Part shown: one piece after another, positions 1 to 49,479 of the stretch
Layout: each line of letters opens with the position of its first letter
How positions within the stretch are numbered: position 1 is the stretch's first letter
Source: Siderastrea radians
Lineage: Eukaryota; Cnidaria; Anthozoa; Scleractinia; Rhizangiidae
NCBI GenBank assembly: GCA_964017195.1
Contig: OZ024898.1
Span: forward strand, 16,072,975 to 16,136,974
Length of the DNA: 64,000 bases
Direction of reading: 5' to 3'
The notes under the pieces: model-generated
Database searches by the model: none
Seen by the model: the letters and a program-made list of their open reading frames with translations, nothing else
Told to the model about the DNA's origin: nothing
Position numbers and translations under genes: made by a program

Positions 1-226
1 ACAGTTAATGAGAAAGGTTCACCCAGTTCAGCAGGTCTTGAACAGGTGAGGATAAGCTATTTTAACAGAATCAAATGTTAACTCACCAAGAGGGCGCAGA
101 GTGGCATCTGATGATGACTGCAGGGGATTAGCATCGTCTACATCATAGTTGAGAATTCCCGTGCTAGTGCTATCAGGAAGGCCAAGGAGTGGAGCATAAT
201 AACTCTGTGCAGTGATGACCTGAGCC

Positions 227-642
227 CCGAGGGGGATACTCCGGATTTCAAGTGACAGGGATGATTGAAGGGTTTTTTTGGGTTTGAAATTTTCGATTCC
301 GGGATTTTTTTTGGGTAGGAGAATTTGGCAAGTATTTTCTTGTATGCGGCTCGATTTAAGTAGGGAGTTTTTGGGTATTCAAAACAATCTCAAGATTCTT
401 GGTTAAGTGCTGACTGCATAGTTCATGTTATATCATGTTAAATCCTTTCTGGGAATTTTTAAGGCTTGAAAATTTGGCATGGGAATATTTTTTTTTTTTG
501 GGGGGGGGGGGGGGGTTATTTTCGTCCAGCGATTTTTTGGGGGTTTTATTGGAAGCCCTAGGGATTTTTTTGGGTTTTGATTTTTGCCCCCATTCAATCA
601 TCCCCGTCACTATAAATACAGAATACCCCCCCCCCCCCCGGG
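227..642. mobile_element. MITE with 8-bp target duplication (hAT-like)
   Basis: The direct repeat CCTGAGCC lies on both sides (219-226 and 643-650). The ends are inverted: GGGGGATACTC on the left and GAATACCCCC on the right, followed inward by related GTGACxGGGATGAT blocks. The inside is T/G-rich low complexity with poly-T and poly-G runs and no credible gene. An 8-bp duplication is typical of hAT-type elements; the family assignment is inference. A right-end relative lies near 49262-49360. Confidence 0.75.
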
Positions 643-665
643 CCTGAGCCACTCTTTCTTAAGAT

Positions 666-1184
666 TTACCATGGTAGGAACAATGTAATGAAGTTTGCCC
701 TTGAGCCTTGAGTGGGTATGATGGTCTTGGAATAATCCGAAGGACGAACAGCAGAAGTATCAGTCTTGACCTGTGGGAATTTCTGAAGGTCACTCTCAAC
801 TTGGCAGCAAAGTCGGCTGTGGCTGGAGGAGGATGGAGGTGTTAGGCTCAAGTCGAGGTCAACAAAGATTCCTTTGGGTGCAGAATACACGATGTACCTC
901 ATGAATGACGATGTAAGCAGGTTGTGGATCATTGGCTGAATTCTCCTGTGACTCTGACACGGCATTTGCAGAAGAGGAGAAGAGACATACTTGCTGCCAG
1001 TGGCCCCGTTTCCCACAACTATGGCAGATGACATTTGATGCCGGGCAGTCGTGCCTGACAGAGTGCGGAGCCAGCCCACACCAAAGGCAGGTGGAAAGAC
1101 TACAAGAGCTAGAATGTGCATTTGGTTGTTGTTGAGTTGGATGATGTGATGCCTCATCAGCACTTTATGGGCCATTTCTTCCAA
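666..1184 (-). pseudogene. Decayed retrotransposon Gag-Pol fragment with CCHC zinc knuckle
   Basis: On the minus strand, 1026-985 encodes C-H-S-C-G-K-R-G-H-W-Q-Q-V-C, an exact CX2CX4HX4C zinc knuckle as in retroelement Gag nucleocapsid. Just upstream is a second Cys/His cluster (CLWCG...H...C). Further downstream a related reading gives VKTDTSA, which resembles the retropepsin active-site region DTGA with the Gly changed to Ser. Keeping all these matches requires changing frame, so the copy is dead. Ty3/Gypsy-like origin is likely but not proven; no LTRs were found. Confidence 0.6.
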
Positions 1185-1299
1185 GTGCTGTTTAGTAGTG
1201 GCTGATTCTGTTTTAAGCTCAGCCTTGAAATCTCAAGCCTTAGAGATTACTTGGGAAAAAATGAGCACAGTAAAGTTCTCCCTGGAGATAATGTCACTG

Positions 1300-1968
1300 T
1301 GGAACGTTAACAAAGTCGAACCAAGCGACAGACAGGGAGCAGTTAATAAGATCAAATGCTGTGACTGCCAGGCCACTTACATTGGTTAGAACGGTAGAAA
1401 TTTGAACATATGACTGACTGAACACAAATGAGCGACTATAAAAAATGGTGATATCAACAATCACATTGCTGAACACCATTACAAACAAACCACAGAATTG
1501 ACTGGGACTCTGTTGAATGCGTTACTTACAGTACATACTTTCTGTCAACAAATCACTCTGGAAAGCTGGTTTACTAACTTAGAACAAACACCACTGAACC
1601 ATTGCCAACGGCTACCTGCACCTTACAAACGACTCATTGACGACAACAATAAGACAGACAAACAATAGACAAACCGACTAATTTTACTAATAATAGACCG
1701 ATGGACATTTGACTGACAAAAGACATCAAAACGCACCAATCACATTTTACGGTGTTCCCAGCCAGTAACATCACGGCTTTAACTACTGACAGAAGAGCAA
1801 TAACATCACAAGTTCCTCGACCAATCAGGACAACGACCAGAGACTTATAACATGTACTGATGACTCACAACTGACTTGACCTCAATGATGACTTCCACTC
1901 AGGTTGAAATGTCAGTCAGTGTCATAAACTACACTCACCTGGACGATGATACTCTACCGACATATGGT
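1300..1968 (+). mobile_element. 5'-truncated Penelope-like element, GIY-YIG end
   Basis: This stretch matches the 3' part of the fuller copy at 18985-20888. It encodes DRQGAVNKIKCCDCQATYIG, the start of the GIY-YIG nuclease domain, and then a stop codon (TAG) replaces the residue after YIG. The downstream part (LESWFTNLEQTPLN) is still readable with frame changes. The trailing non-coding part still resembles the hammerhead region near 1876-1915, but its CTGATGA core and GTC cleavage triplet are broken. The reverse transcriptase part is absent. Confidence 0.8.
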
Positions 1969-2025
1969 TCTTACTATGTAAATTTATTCATTTTACAAAT
2001 AGGTGTTTGTTTATTTCTTTGTTGA

Positions 2026-2106
2026 CTTCTTTCATTCATTCATTTGTTCCTTTGCCTGTTCATTCATTCGTTTGTTCATTCATTCATTCATTTATTCATT
2101 CATTCA
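2026..2106. repeat. CATT-type microsatellite
   Basis: Degenerate runs of TCATTCATTCATT and TTTGTTCATTC occupy this stretch, upstream of the first visible SLC25 exon. The open frame across it is just repeat. Confidence 0.8.
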
Positions 2107-2681
2107 GAAACATTATTATAGTAATAAGCTTGGCTAAATATATTTCATCATCAAATGCTTCATGGCCATTGAATTATCAACCAAGAGTTTACAACAACCT
2201 AATATTTTGCTCAGTCAGTTACGTTAATGTGTACTGTGTGTATCATAGTGATAGACCCCTAAAAGTACAAATTTTCATTTGTGTGCTCCCCTACCCCTTC
2301 CCTTCAGGTCCCATGAGGAATCACATGCTGGGTAGAATGTTGGTTCAAGATCGCCCTACAAGATCGCCCTGCACAATGTCTAAAACAAATACAAATAATT
2401 ATCATTGCAAATTGCTCTTACAGCACCAACATCCCAAGAATCTGAGCTGCACCTTATTTCTTCCTTAAGTATCAATACTGAAAATATTTGCCTTGTACCA
2501 ATGGTTTAAATCTTGTTTCAATCATTATCTAAGAGTAGTTATTATTTATCAGCAGGTATCAAACTAATGAATGTTAATATCATTTTTGTCTAATCTTCAG
2601 CTTACATGTACTTATTGTGTTACATAAGGATTGCATAAATGTTGTGCAACCATAACACTGCAGCACGTTGTGTACTTGCAG
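2105..2681. other. Non-coding intron sequence
   Basis: AT-rich sequence between the CATT repeat and the first visible carrier exon. The 153-residue frame starting at 2007 begins in repeat and has no recognisable domain. A pyrimidine tract ending in CAG at about 2305-2310 is not followed by carrier-like coding sequence. Confidence 0.5.
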
Positions 2682-5600
2682 GGGATAGCACCTTACATAG
2701 GACTTAACTTTGCTGTCTATGAAAGCTTAAAAGGTATGCTAATTATGTAAGACAGCTTGCCACCTGACACCATGATTGTCCAAACACAGTGTTTTGCTAA
2801 CAGTTTCTCTGCAGGTGGGATCCAGACTGAGTAATTCTTCTTTGTTAGAACTTTGTTTGTGTGACAGTGTGATGAAGTACATTGTCAAGGTTTTTCCCCT
2901 TTCCCCCGAGTTCAGCATTTTCATCTGCAGGTTAAGCTGGGGATGTGGCTTCAAGGATGGATTTTGAAGTCAATAATCGGAATGGATAGATGAGTATAAA
3001 TGACAAACTTGCGATTGTTTCAAGGACTTGATTAGGACAGCTAGCTATTAATAATACATGTGTGAGTTGAGCTGATCATTACTCTTGCATTTGCTGTAGG
3101 GTATGTTATGACGTATTATCTTGCTGAGGCTGGGGGACACAAGTTACGGACAATAACACATGAAAAAGACTTGCCTGTTGTTATCAAACTCTCCTGTGGA
3201 TCTGTTGCTGGTGCTGTCGCACAAACAGGTATGTTAATTGTTAAGTATTAAATGTGCTATAATACATGTAGTTCATTAGTATTATGTAGAGGTGCAGTAG
3301 TGGTGATGGCACTTGACTTTTCAATCAGCAGATGGGAAAACTGGGGTTTCAAGGCCTTGTAGGTCTACATTGCATCTTGTTTTCTTAGACAAGAATCCTT
3401 ACTTTGCATATCTCAACCTAGGTGTATAAAATGGATACCAGCTGAGAACCTGAGAATGCTGGGTGTTGACCCTGTGATGGGCTAGCATCCCATCCAGGGA
3501 AGAGTCAACTTTAGATTTAATTTAAGTTGTAAATTTACATTTTGATTAAATTTGTTTTCTACTTCATTTTTCCTTTGGAGCTTAAATGTTGCATTGAAAA
3601 CAAATCCTGTTTAACTTTGAGAGACATTTATTGGTTAATCACAAAGCTTGCCTTACTTTCTATCCTGGATTAGACCAGCTTGCTGAAGGTGCATAAGTTA
3701 CAAACAGCACCTGTTTATTTCAAAAGTACCAATACAATAATAATTGTTAATTATTTTCTAGTCCTTCAAGTAGTTCTACTTCAGTGAGAACTCTTGTGAT
3801 AAACCAGTTTTAAAAAATTAAAATTAAATAATAATTATTTAATATTGTTTTTTACTGATTTTTCATAATTATTCAATTGAAAAGTTCTTTGAGTATGATT
3901 TGTGAAATTGTTTTTTGTGTATTTATATGATCATAGGTCATCTAAATAATATTACATATTTGAGAGCCAGAATAAATACAGGTTTGTTCACACAACTCAG
4001 CACTAATGCATTAGACATGCAGATTTATCACTGACTGGCTTTCAATGTCATGCAGATGACTGTTGTGTCTGTCTTGAAGTGCTTGTCTTCGTTATTAAAG
4101 ACGTGAATTCTCTAATCTGTTTTGCAATCAGGTACATACCCCCTTGATGTTGTGCGCCGTCGAATGCAGATGAAAGGTGCAACTGGTGAATTGTTTAACT
4201 ACAACTCTACATGGCATGCTTTTAAGGTAGTTGTCAGGACTGAAGGAATACGTGGCTTGTTTAAAGGGATGTGGCCCAATCTGCTTAAGGTAAAGTAACA
4301 CTTTCTTTCCTTGACAAGCTTTCACAATGATTTTGTTATTTTATTACCAAGATTAAAAACAATTTGATATGTCACTTGGAGAATCTCATACTGTCACCCT
4401 CAGAATACTACGGTTTATTTAAACCAAACTCTGTGTAATTTGGTGAGCTCTAAAAATACGCCTAATAGATCATCATAAACACCAGGGGTGTGAATTTGTT
4501 TACTAGTTTCTGGGTCTCAAGCACATGATCAGCATTATCCACCAATATCTAATCTCATAAATTTTTGAGATTTTTTTTCTCTGAACTGTTTTTCTAAACA
4601 TCTGAAATGAGAATATCTTGTCAGGCACATTTTGAAACAGCCAAATAAACATACTTTTTATCTTGTGGTTGCGATAGCAACTACAAGATATTGTAGTGGA
4701 GTTGAGTGCATTCCAGACCTATGGTTATTTTTGGGAGCTCTCGTGAAGATTCACTGATGTTTGTGAAATATGTTCAGTATTCCCAAGAGAGGAACTTCGC
4801 TGTGGGGCTACATTGGAGACGCTTTCGTTATTTTTAGGTGCTGATGTACCAGATAACTAGGATGTCTGGGGTTCCTGCTGTTAAGTGATAACTTGAGTCG
4901 TTTATTAAATGATTTCCCATTCAGTAATATGTTGTGGTAAAATTTCAGAGAAATAGCGTTAGATCACAGAAAACAGTGAGTGTTCTTAGAACAGGTTTTT
5001 GTCAGGAGCATATCATGACTATACTTGTGTGGATTGTGAAGAATTCACAGTTGATGAGAAGAGTCCATTTCTGGTTTTGATCACTTAATCTTGTATGGTG
5101 CAATGTTTGATTTTGCTGATAGGACTGAAAATGTAATTCTGTGTTGGAACATTCAATTCACCTTTTACATCTTCTGTCCACTGGCGATTGTTCTTCAAGG
5201 GATACATGAAATGGTTGTCTTAGCAAGAGAAAACAGGAAACACAAATGGAATGATCTGTTCTGTTAAGAAGAGACATTTTGGTGTAACATGAAGATGCTT
5301 GTTGAATGTGCTAATCAAATTTCAGTGGTTTTGGAAACCTAAAAACTGGCCAAGAAACAACACAAGGACAATATTATTTTGATCTAGTATGCAAACTATT
5401 TATTGCCATTTTAGATTCCTGGTCAAAACAAGTGATCAAATTTCATGCAAATCCTCATATTTTGCCATTAAGGTGGTCTGCTTGTGTGCCTGGGTATCCT
5501 GTGCGACAACCACTAGATCTCGGACTTTTAAAATAATGAAAGCTAAACCCACCAGACTTTGGTGCAGCAAGACCGTGTCCAACAAATTCGACATTACCAT

Positions 5601-7934
5601 GGCAACCATGTTCCGACAGGCAGTTTTTCTAGATTCATGAATTTTCTTCTTTTTTTGATCATTTTACTTTTCGTTTATTGATTTTGATTACTTCTTTGTC
5701 AATTTCATTACTTTTTGGAGGTTTTGGAAAAAGACAACCAAAATGGTGGATCCAAGATGGCCACTGTTTTAGATCATGTCAAAATTCTTATGTCATGTGA
5801 CATCGCCGGTGTCACAGCGGATTTTGTCCCCCCGCCGATTTTGTCCCCCCGGACCAAATCCGCTAGCGGATATTGTCCCCCCGGACAATATCCGCTAGCC
5901 GATATTGTCCCCCCTTCGCCGAATTTGTCCCCCCCTCAACAATTGTTATTTAAGCTTTGTTTCCCTCTTACTCAGTAAACTTTCCATTTGCAAACTTTTT
6001 TGCAACGTTCCCTCGAATGACAACACAAAACGTTTTATAATTCTGCCATATTTATTATAGTAAATATAGTCACTTCTTATAATAGCGATGCAATTTTGCG
6101 TTCTATGCTGGTCTCTAAGTTATTTCAGAAATTTACTATAATTCATTGCAAAGCTTGTCGTAAACAAAAGACCTGACTAAACACAGCGTCTAACTACGGT
6201 TCCTGTTAGCAATGAATCGAAAACGTTAATCTTAAGCTTGTTTGAGTTGCGGCTTTAATAATCGCTCTAAAATGATTTTTTCAAAAATTACTCTCTCAGT
6301 CTTAAGCAACGTCGACATGAAACAAATTCTAAATTCTTACTTTTAATTACGCCTTAATATGAACAAAAACAGTTGCAACTAACGGTAACCCACTGTGGTT
6401 TTTCTAACCACTGTCTACACGCTTGCGCAGGCAGCTACTGAATAGCCGACAAACTTGCTTTATCGGAACTGCTACAAAAAAAACTTTTTAACGAAGTCGC
6501 GGAATCTCTTTTAAAAAAAGTTGTGAAATGTAAACAAAAAGACAATGTAATTAGTCTTTTTGAGCGAGTAATTGTCCATGCAGTAACTATTGATTACTCC
6601 ATAATGTTAATTTGTTCAAAGTGGAGTAAACTAGAAAAAAAAAACGCGCTGTTAGCAACTTTATTTAATTTGAAACTAAAGACAACGAGAGAATATTAAA
6701 CACACAACAGTAAATGTGTTTTTACACTTTCGTTATAAGAATAATTATCATACCGTGAACGCGTATTTACTCTAGTTTCACAACTAATTCAAAGAAGGGA
6801 TAAAACTCGCGTTTGCGCTTTTTGTGAAAATCTTTTTATTTCAAGTTTACAACTTTTAACAAAGCTTATGCAACAAAAAACACTTCTTACGCTGCAAAAG
6901 TCGAGAAAACTGCTCTTTGTTTTATCGGCAAGCGAAAAACTGTTTAATGTCGGAAGCTATTTAAAAGAAATCTATTGTCTAGAGTAAAAGTCGAGAAAAC
7001 TGCTCTTTGTTTTATCGGCAAGCGAAAAACTGTTTAATGTCGGAAGCTATTTAAAAGAAATCTATTGTCTAGAGTAAAAGTCGAGAAAACTGCTCTTTGT
7101 TTTATCGGCAAGCGAAAAATTAATTAGAGTCCAGTAATCTTATTGTCCTGTATCTTTTCAGGTTTTTGTAAATTCACTCAACCGAACATTTATTCTAATA
7201 AACAAACTTGACACTGGGACTTGTTAGCCGAACATTGTTTATTAGTCGAAAGTTATGTGCAACCCTCGTAAAACAAAGTTGATTTATTTAATTTCAGACG
7301 TATACAACAAACTAACAAAAAAAAGCAATTGTAAATTTGGTTCTGCACTTTAGCCTAGGATCAACAAAAATGACACTTGATTTTCGATTGGAAAACGTTG
7401 CTTCGGGCCGTGTTGAGAAAAACATAGCTTTTCCAATGCGGTGTTTGGTAAACACCGAGACTTACCTTGTCTATTTCGTCTTTTCAATGTTCATGAAATA
7501 TTCGTATTCACATTTAATCGTCTTTTCTTTTATTCGTTTACGACTCCAGGAGTACGATAGCGAAGTATGATCACTTTTGACGGGGGGACAAAATTCGCGA
7601 AGGGGGGACAAAATCCGCTAGCGAATATTGTCTCCCGGGGGTCAATATCGGCTAGCGGATATTGTCCGGGGGACAATATCCGCTAGCGGATTTGGTCCGG
7701 GGGGACAAAATCCAGGGGGGACAAAATCGGCTAGGACACCGGCTCATGCTGTGGACCTCAAAGAAACATTTTTGGACATACTATCTGCCCTCTAAGTTTC
7801 GTTGCCATAGCTTAAATATTCTCAATATTATTATTTGATATTCTCGATTGCAGGTTGCTCCCACCATTGGAATACAGTTTGCTGTATATGAAGTGTCTAA
7901 AGCTGCATTACAAACATACTCTGAGAACCTATGA
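2682..7934 (+). CDS. Mitochondrial carrier (SLC25 family), C-terminal four exons
   Basis: Four exons with GT..AG borders and matching phases: 2682-2733, 3100-3228, 4132-4289 and 7854-7934 (TGA stop). The first encodes GIAPYIGLNFAVYESLK, the end of the second carrier repeat. The next two carry the third repeat, with the family signature TYPLDVVRRRMQM (Px[DE]xxRxR) and then GIRGLFKGMWPN. The last exon encodes APTIGIQFAVYEVSK, the sixth helix. The protein should sit in the inner mitochondrial membrane and exchange small metabolites. The closest recalled relatives are adenine nucleotide or CoA carriers (ADNT1, SLC25A42), but the substrate is not settled by sequence. The N-terminal half is not visible, so it probably lies left of the window. 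The last intron is 3.6 kb because it holds the element at 5806-7742. Confidence 0.88.
5806..7742. mobile_element. TIR transposon with nested GCTAGC palindromes
   Basis: The ends are inverted: CCGGTGTC at 5806 and GACACCGG ending at 7742. Both terminal regions (5806-5940 and 7580-7742) are packed with alternating GGACAATATCC and GGATATTGTCC blocks centred on GCTAGC and separated by C or G runs. The right end contains a 28-bp perfect palindrome of this motif. The 1.6-kb interior is AT-rich, with a 90-bp tandem repeat and no transposase. No clear target duplication was found. The element sits in the last intron of the carrier gene. It is a non-autonomous DNA element of unknown superfamily. Confidence 0.8.
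6897..7119. repeat. 90-bp tandem repeat, about 2.5 copies
   Basis: The block starting TCGAGAAAACTGCTC recurs at 6901, 6991 and 7081, an exact 90-bp period, with the third copy broken off near 7119. The copies look identical by eye, so the duplication is recent. It lies inside the element at 5806-7742. Confidence 0.9.
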
Positions 7935-8345
7935 AAAATAATAGTATTTAATATTAACTTAAAATTTTTAACTCTGTAAATAGTTATGCTAGGGAACAGA
8001 ATAATTATACTATAATTTTATATCACTAACCGGCTCCCAGATGTTCTATTGTTTTTTATAAGATCATGGAGCATGCAAGCAAAATGTGTGCAAAGCACAA
8101 GGTGCAACATCCACATTTTGTATGTTGTAAGTGTAATTTATTAGAGAGAAGATGGCTGTGAACATAGTTGCTAGTCACAGTTCACTTTTTCTTCATCTTA
8201 TTTTCTTGTATCACTTGGTGCAAAAGGGGCACTTCTAGTGATTGTTTACTGTTGTCTTGAAATCCAATTGGCTACATAGTAGCTTTATTTTCACATACAG
8301 ACTGGCTATCAAGTGAATGTAATAAATTATTAAATTAAATTAAAT
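7935..8345 (+). terminator. SLC25 gene 3' UTR with polyadenylation signal
   Basis: AATAAA occurs at 8321-8326, about 390 bases after the TGA stop of the carrier gene, in AT-rich sequence. It is the best candidate cleavage signal, although other AT-rich sites are nearby. Confidence 0.45.
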
Positions 8346-9597
8346 TATTGTTATTTTTGTGATCTGAAGGCATAAATTAGAAGAGTTAGCTTATGACTTT
8401 TTTCCTTTTGTTCTCTCTTTACATTGAAACAAAAGAAATTAAGCTAATATTATCTCCTTTTTTGTTTGAATTGATCGAGTTTTAAGAAGTAGTAAGCTAA
8501 TTCTTCAGATTTGATCCTTTTCAGAAAATTAAGTAACTATAGAACTATGTTTCTAGTACTTAACCAATGTGTATGCTGAATAAGAGCCAATTTGCATGTG
8601 CAAGTCACCACTTGTGCATTCCCCTTTTGTACCAAGTCAGCCCTCCTCTATAGCCTTGAGAACAAAGGCTATGAGCACCTGAGGGTGGATGAGAGTTTGG
8701 TGCAGTTCAAAATAAATTCAGCAGCTTTAACAGCTAAAGCTGCTGCTGGAACATCTTAGACAAAGTTGAGGGCATAACAGTTGTTTTCAATGAAACAACT
8801 AAATATTATTTCAGGTACCATTGAGTTCTCACAAGCAAAATATGTCAAGCAAATACCCAAAGAATAAACAATGAAGGCAATCAATGAAGGATTAACAACA
8901 GGAATGAACTTAGTGTTTACCCATATAGTCTGGCATTCATAGGTAATTTTTAGTCCTGCTGGGTGATTATCACATGACAATGTTTAACACTGAAATTATA
9001 ACTCAGTGATATTAGACATTATTAACCTGTGAAATTAAAAATAAATTAATATTAGGCACTATTAAACACTTATTCTATTGTTGTCTTTTGTTCACTGATT
9101 CTGTTTTATGGGTTAAGTAAAACCACTCTGACTTTTACATAAAATAATGAAGGAATTTGTAATTACATCAGGTAAGAGTAGAGGCAACGATTAAACAACT
9201 GTAACAAACTGGAAGGTTTTAGTTGCCACAGGTACCATAAGTGTGAGAAATATCTTACACCTGTGTGTACAGCCCCACTGGGAACTGCATTTAACTTCCT
9301 TGGTTAATTTTTTTTCTTCATTACAGTACAGTCTGCTTCACGTAATGTCCAAAGTTTTAGATGACTGAAGACAATATTTTGACATCTTTTTGACAGCTTT
9401 TTGATAGCTTCCATTTTATCTGACCAACTGAGAGGAGAATTCCCACAGCAAACGTCACACTTGACCATATTGTGCCTTTCAGTTCTTATATTCCCATTAG
9501 TCAGTTGACAGACTCAACTATGAAAAAGGCTTAGTGCAAGTGACAAAGGCACGAGGTCCAGCACTCTTACTCCTGGAAGCTTCTCTTGCAGAGTATT
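8345..9597. other. Intergenic AT-rich sequence
   Basis: Space between the carrier gene end and the foldback element. No coding exon, RNA gene or repeat with clear ends was recognised. Confidence 0.5.
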
Positions 9598-11179
9598 TTA
9601 AGGTGTTTCGATACAGTTTTTTGGGACCATACCTAACTTTTTGAATCGGCTCTTAGACAGTCCTTTCCTTGTCAGATCAAAGTGAAATTTGCAATACTTG
9701 CTGATTTTGGATTGCACTTTAGCGTGGTTTACATTTTGTGAAAATCGATATTTCCATGACAACGATAAACAAAAAAACCTCGAAAACACTAAAATTGAAA
9801 TTTTTCGCGATCCAGATTTCACTTTGAAAAGCAAATACCAACATCTTAAACTGTGGTGTATGGCACACAAAATATACAAGAACCAAAAAATTCTGTATGT
9901 TTGTTTTGAAGTAAATCGCAAAATCATTCCCAACCTTAATTTTTGCATAGTAATAGTAAATGCACCGAAAAATAATCAATGCTTTGATGAAATGGCTCGA
10001 AAGTACTTTCAAAATGTGTCGTTTACTTACTATTTTACTCCTAGAAAGTTTTGTTGAAACTGGTGTTCGCGATCTCGAGAACGAATTGTTTTTCTAAGAT
10101 CATTCGCGTAATAATTTTGTGGTAATTTTTGAATTTGAGCGTTTTTGCGAAAATCTTAAGGACGGCTCGATCGATTTTTTTAAAACATTAAACACGCGTG
10201 CTTGACGATATGTCCAATTTTAGTATCGAGTCTTATTAACATTGCTTCACTGGAACACTTAGATTTAACGCTAAAAAGGACGTATGAACCGACGGAAAAG
10301 CTTGCGTTACATATTCACATTTGGCACATAAATGCTAATATATGCAAAGCATTCCTCCGTGATTTTTACTTTTCGTTGTAATCTACAGTGCAACAAAGAA
10401 CAAAGAAACCAGATAAAAATCACAAAGCAATGAATTGCGCATTACTTTGAATATATTAGCATTTACTTGCCAACTGTGAATTTGTAACGCAACCTTTTCC
10501 GTCGGTTCATACGTCCTTTTTAGCGTTAAACCTAAAAGTGTTCCAGTGAATCAATGTTAATAAGACTCGATACTAAAATTGGTCACATCGTCAAGCACGC
10601 GTGTTTAATGTTTTAAAAAGATCCATCGAGCCGTTCTTAAGATTTTCACAAAAGCGCTCAAATTCAAAAATTACCACAAAATTATTACACGAATGATCTT
10701 AGAAAAACAATTCGTTCTCGAGATCGCGAACACTAGTTCCAACAAAACTTTCTAGGCGTAAAATAGTAAGTAAACGACACATTTTGAAAGTATTTTCTAG
10801 CCATTTCATCAAAGCATTGATTATTTTTCGGTGCATTTACTATTACTATGCAAAAATTAAGGTTGAAAATGTTTTTGCGATTTACTTCGAAACAAACATA
10901 CAGATTTTTTTTGTTCTTGTATATTTTGTTTGCCATACACCACAGTTTAAGATGTTGGTGTTTGCTTTTCAAAGCGAAGTCTGGATGGCGCAAAATTTCA
11001 ATTTTAGTGTTTTCGAGGTTTTTTGTTTATCGTTGTCATGGAAATATCGATTTTCACAAAATGTAAACCGCGCTAAAGTTCAATCCAAAACCAAAAAGTA
11101 CTGCAAATTTCACGTTGATCCGACAAGATAAAGATTTTAAAAGTGAGGTATGGTCCCCAAAAAACTGTATCGAAACACC

Positions 11180-11183
<4 letters not shown>
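9598..11183. mobile_element. Giant foldback (inverted-repeat) element flanked by TTAA
   Basis: Two arms of roughly 770 bp are inverted copies of one another (about 9602-10390 and 10400-11179), with only scattered mismatches by eye. The ends read TTAA|GGTGTTTCGATACAG and CTGTATCGAAACACC|TTAA. Both arms carry the same open frame (encoding YQHLKLWCMAHKIYKN on one side and a near copy on the other), but it is AT-biased and matches nothing known. TTAA target duplication suggests a piggyBac-like mechanism, although the palindromic ends alone could give the same reading. The right TTAA coincides with the NUP42 stop codon. Confidence 0.88.
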
Positions 11184-48264
<37,081 letters not shown>

Positions 48265-48500
48265 TGCAAGTGATGTTAAGGATGTAACACCCCAGTCTGT
48301 GAGAAAGTGAGCGAAAAGATAGCGATGAGCGAGCTCTACTTCACCCTTCGGCCGCCATTATAATAACCATATATGAGGGATATGAGGTAGTTACTCGCCA
48401 CTTACAAATTGCCGCTGACCAACGGAACAGTTGTTGCAAGGTTAACGGCTGCATGCTGGGAAACTTTTGAGACGACAGATGTGAGCGAGCAAGTACCCCT
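48265..48500 (-). promoter_or_regulatory. Presumed NUP42 promoter and 5' UTR
   Basis: Sequence directly upstream of the NUP42 ATG (minus strand). No clear TATA box or start site was read; assignment is by position only. Confidence 0.35.
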
Positions 48501-49261
48501 GTATGCAACTGTTCACGAAATTCAAATCTTGAAAGAAAAATAAGGAAATATTAAGGAAAAGAACGTTCGCTCGTTATACGTCGTTCAGACGGTCACTGGG
48601 CCGAAACATGTTTATTCTGATCACAAATGAAACCAGTTTCGCTGTGTAAAGTGTTCACATAGGCAGTGCATCGCAAGAAACACAGGAAACATTGTCGATA
48701 CATGTTTCACGTTGATTCCGAGCATGATTGAAGCTACCTCATGAGGTGATTTCGATCTAGGTCAGACGAAACACGCTAAACATGACTCTAACATGGCAGT
48801 CGAAAGCGGAGAGGAAGAGAGTGCTCGAAAGATCCCAGTTGTGGCTACAATAAGACATAATGTTTAGTTCAAAAATGGGTTGATGAAGAGGACGAGGACA
48901 AAAACCCAATCCAACTCCCGCAATAAAGACTATAAATTGTTGAGCTTCTCTAAAATTGAATAATTTGTACAGAAGATGGCACAAATGCTCTCTACTTACT
49001 ACCAGCCGCAGAGCTCTTCGCCTCTAAATCCGATGGGCTAATTTAAGCGTGATTAAACCACAGAATGAACGCAACAGCAAGCGCAGCTCCATTCTTTGGT
49101 TCTGAACTGAGTTTGATCAGTATCGATTTATGCTGATAAGCGTGAAGCGTGTTTGAAACTCAGACGCCTTATGTCAATAATGACTTGCAAACATGTTTAG
49201 TAAGAACGTGTTTCATTTTTGAAAACACGTTTACTCTTAACATGTTTCGGTGCAAGTGTAA

Positions 49262-49360
49262 GCCTGAGGGATTTTTTTTTTGGGGGGGGGTTAATTTATG
49301 TCCCCATTCGCACCTTCCCGTCACTTGAAATCCAGAGTATCCCCCCCCCCGCCAGGGTAT
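49262..49360. mobile_element. Partial copy of the 227-642 MITE
   Basis: Poly-T and poly-G, then GTCCCCATTCGCACCTTCCC, CACTTGAAATCCAGAGTATC and a C run. These match the right part of the element at 227-642 (CCCCATTCAATCATCCCC...AGAATACCCCC). The left end was not identified. Confidence 0.55.
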
Positions 49361-49371
49361 GAACCCACCTT

Positions 49372-49475
49372 TATAGTTAGTTAGTTAGTTAGTCAGTCAG
49401 TCAGTCAGTCAGTCAGTCAGTCAGTCAGTCAGTCAGTCAGTCAGTCAGTGAGTCAGTCAGTCAGTCAGTTAGTTA
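49372..49475. repeat. (AGTC)n/(AGTT)n microsatellite
   Basis: Tandem TAGT and CAGT tetranucleotides, about 25 units. Confidence 0.95.
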
Positions 49476-49479
49476 GTAG

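Noticed and set aside
1..60. Exon ending AACAG with a GTGAGG donor at the window start
   Set aside because: No recognisable protein; the carrier family match starts only at 2682.
9689..10993. Coding gene in the foldback arms (122-codon and 86-codon frames)
   Set aside because: Arms are inverted copies, so both frames are the same sequence. Composition is AT-driven and overlapping frames on the opposite strand are equally open.
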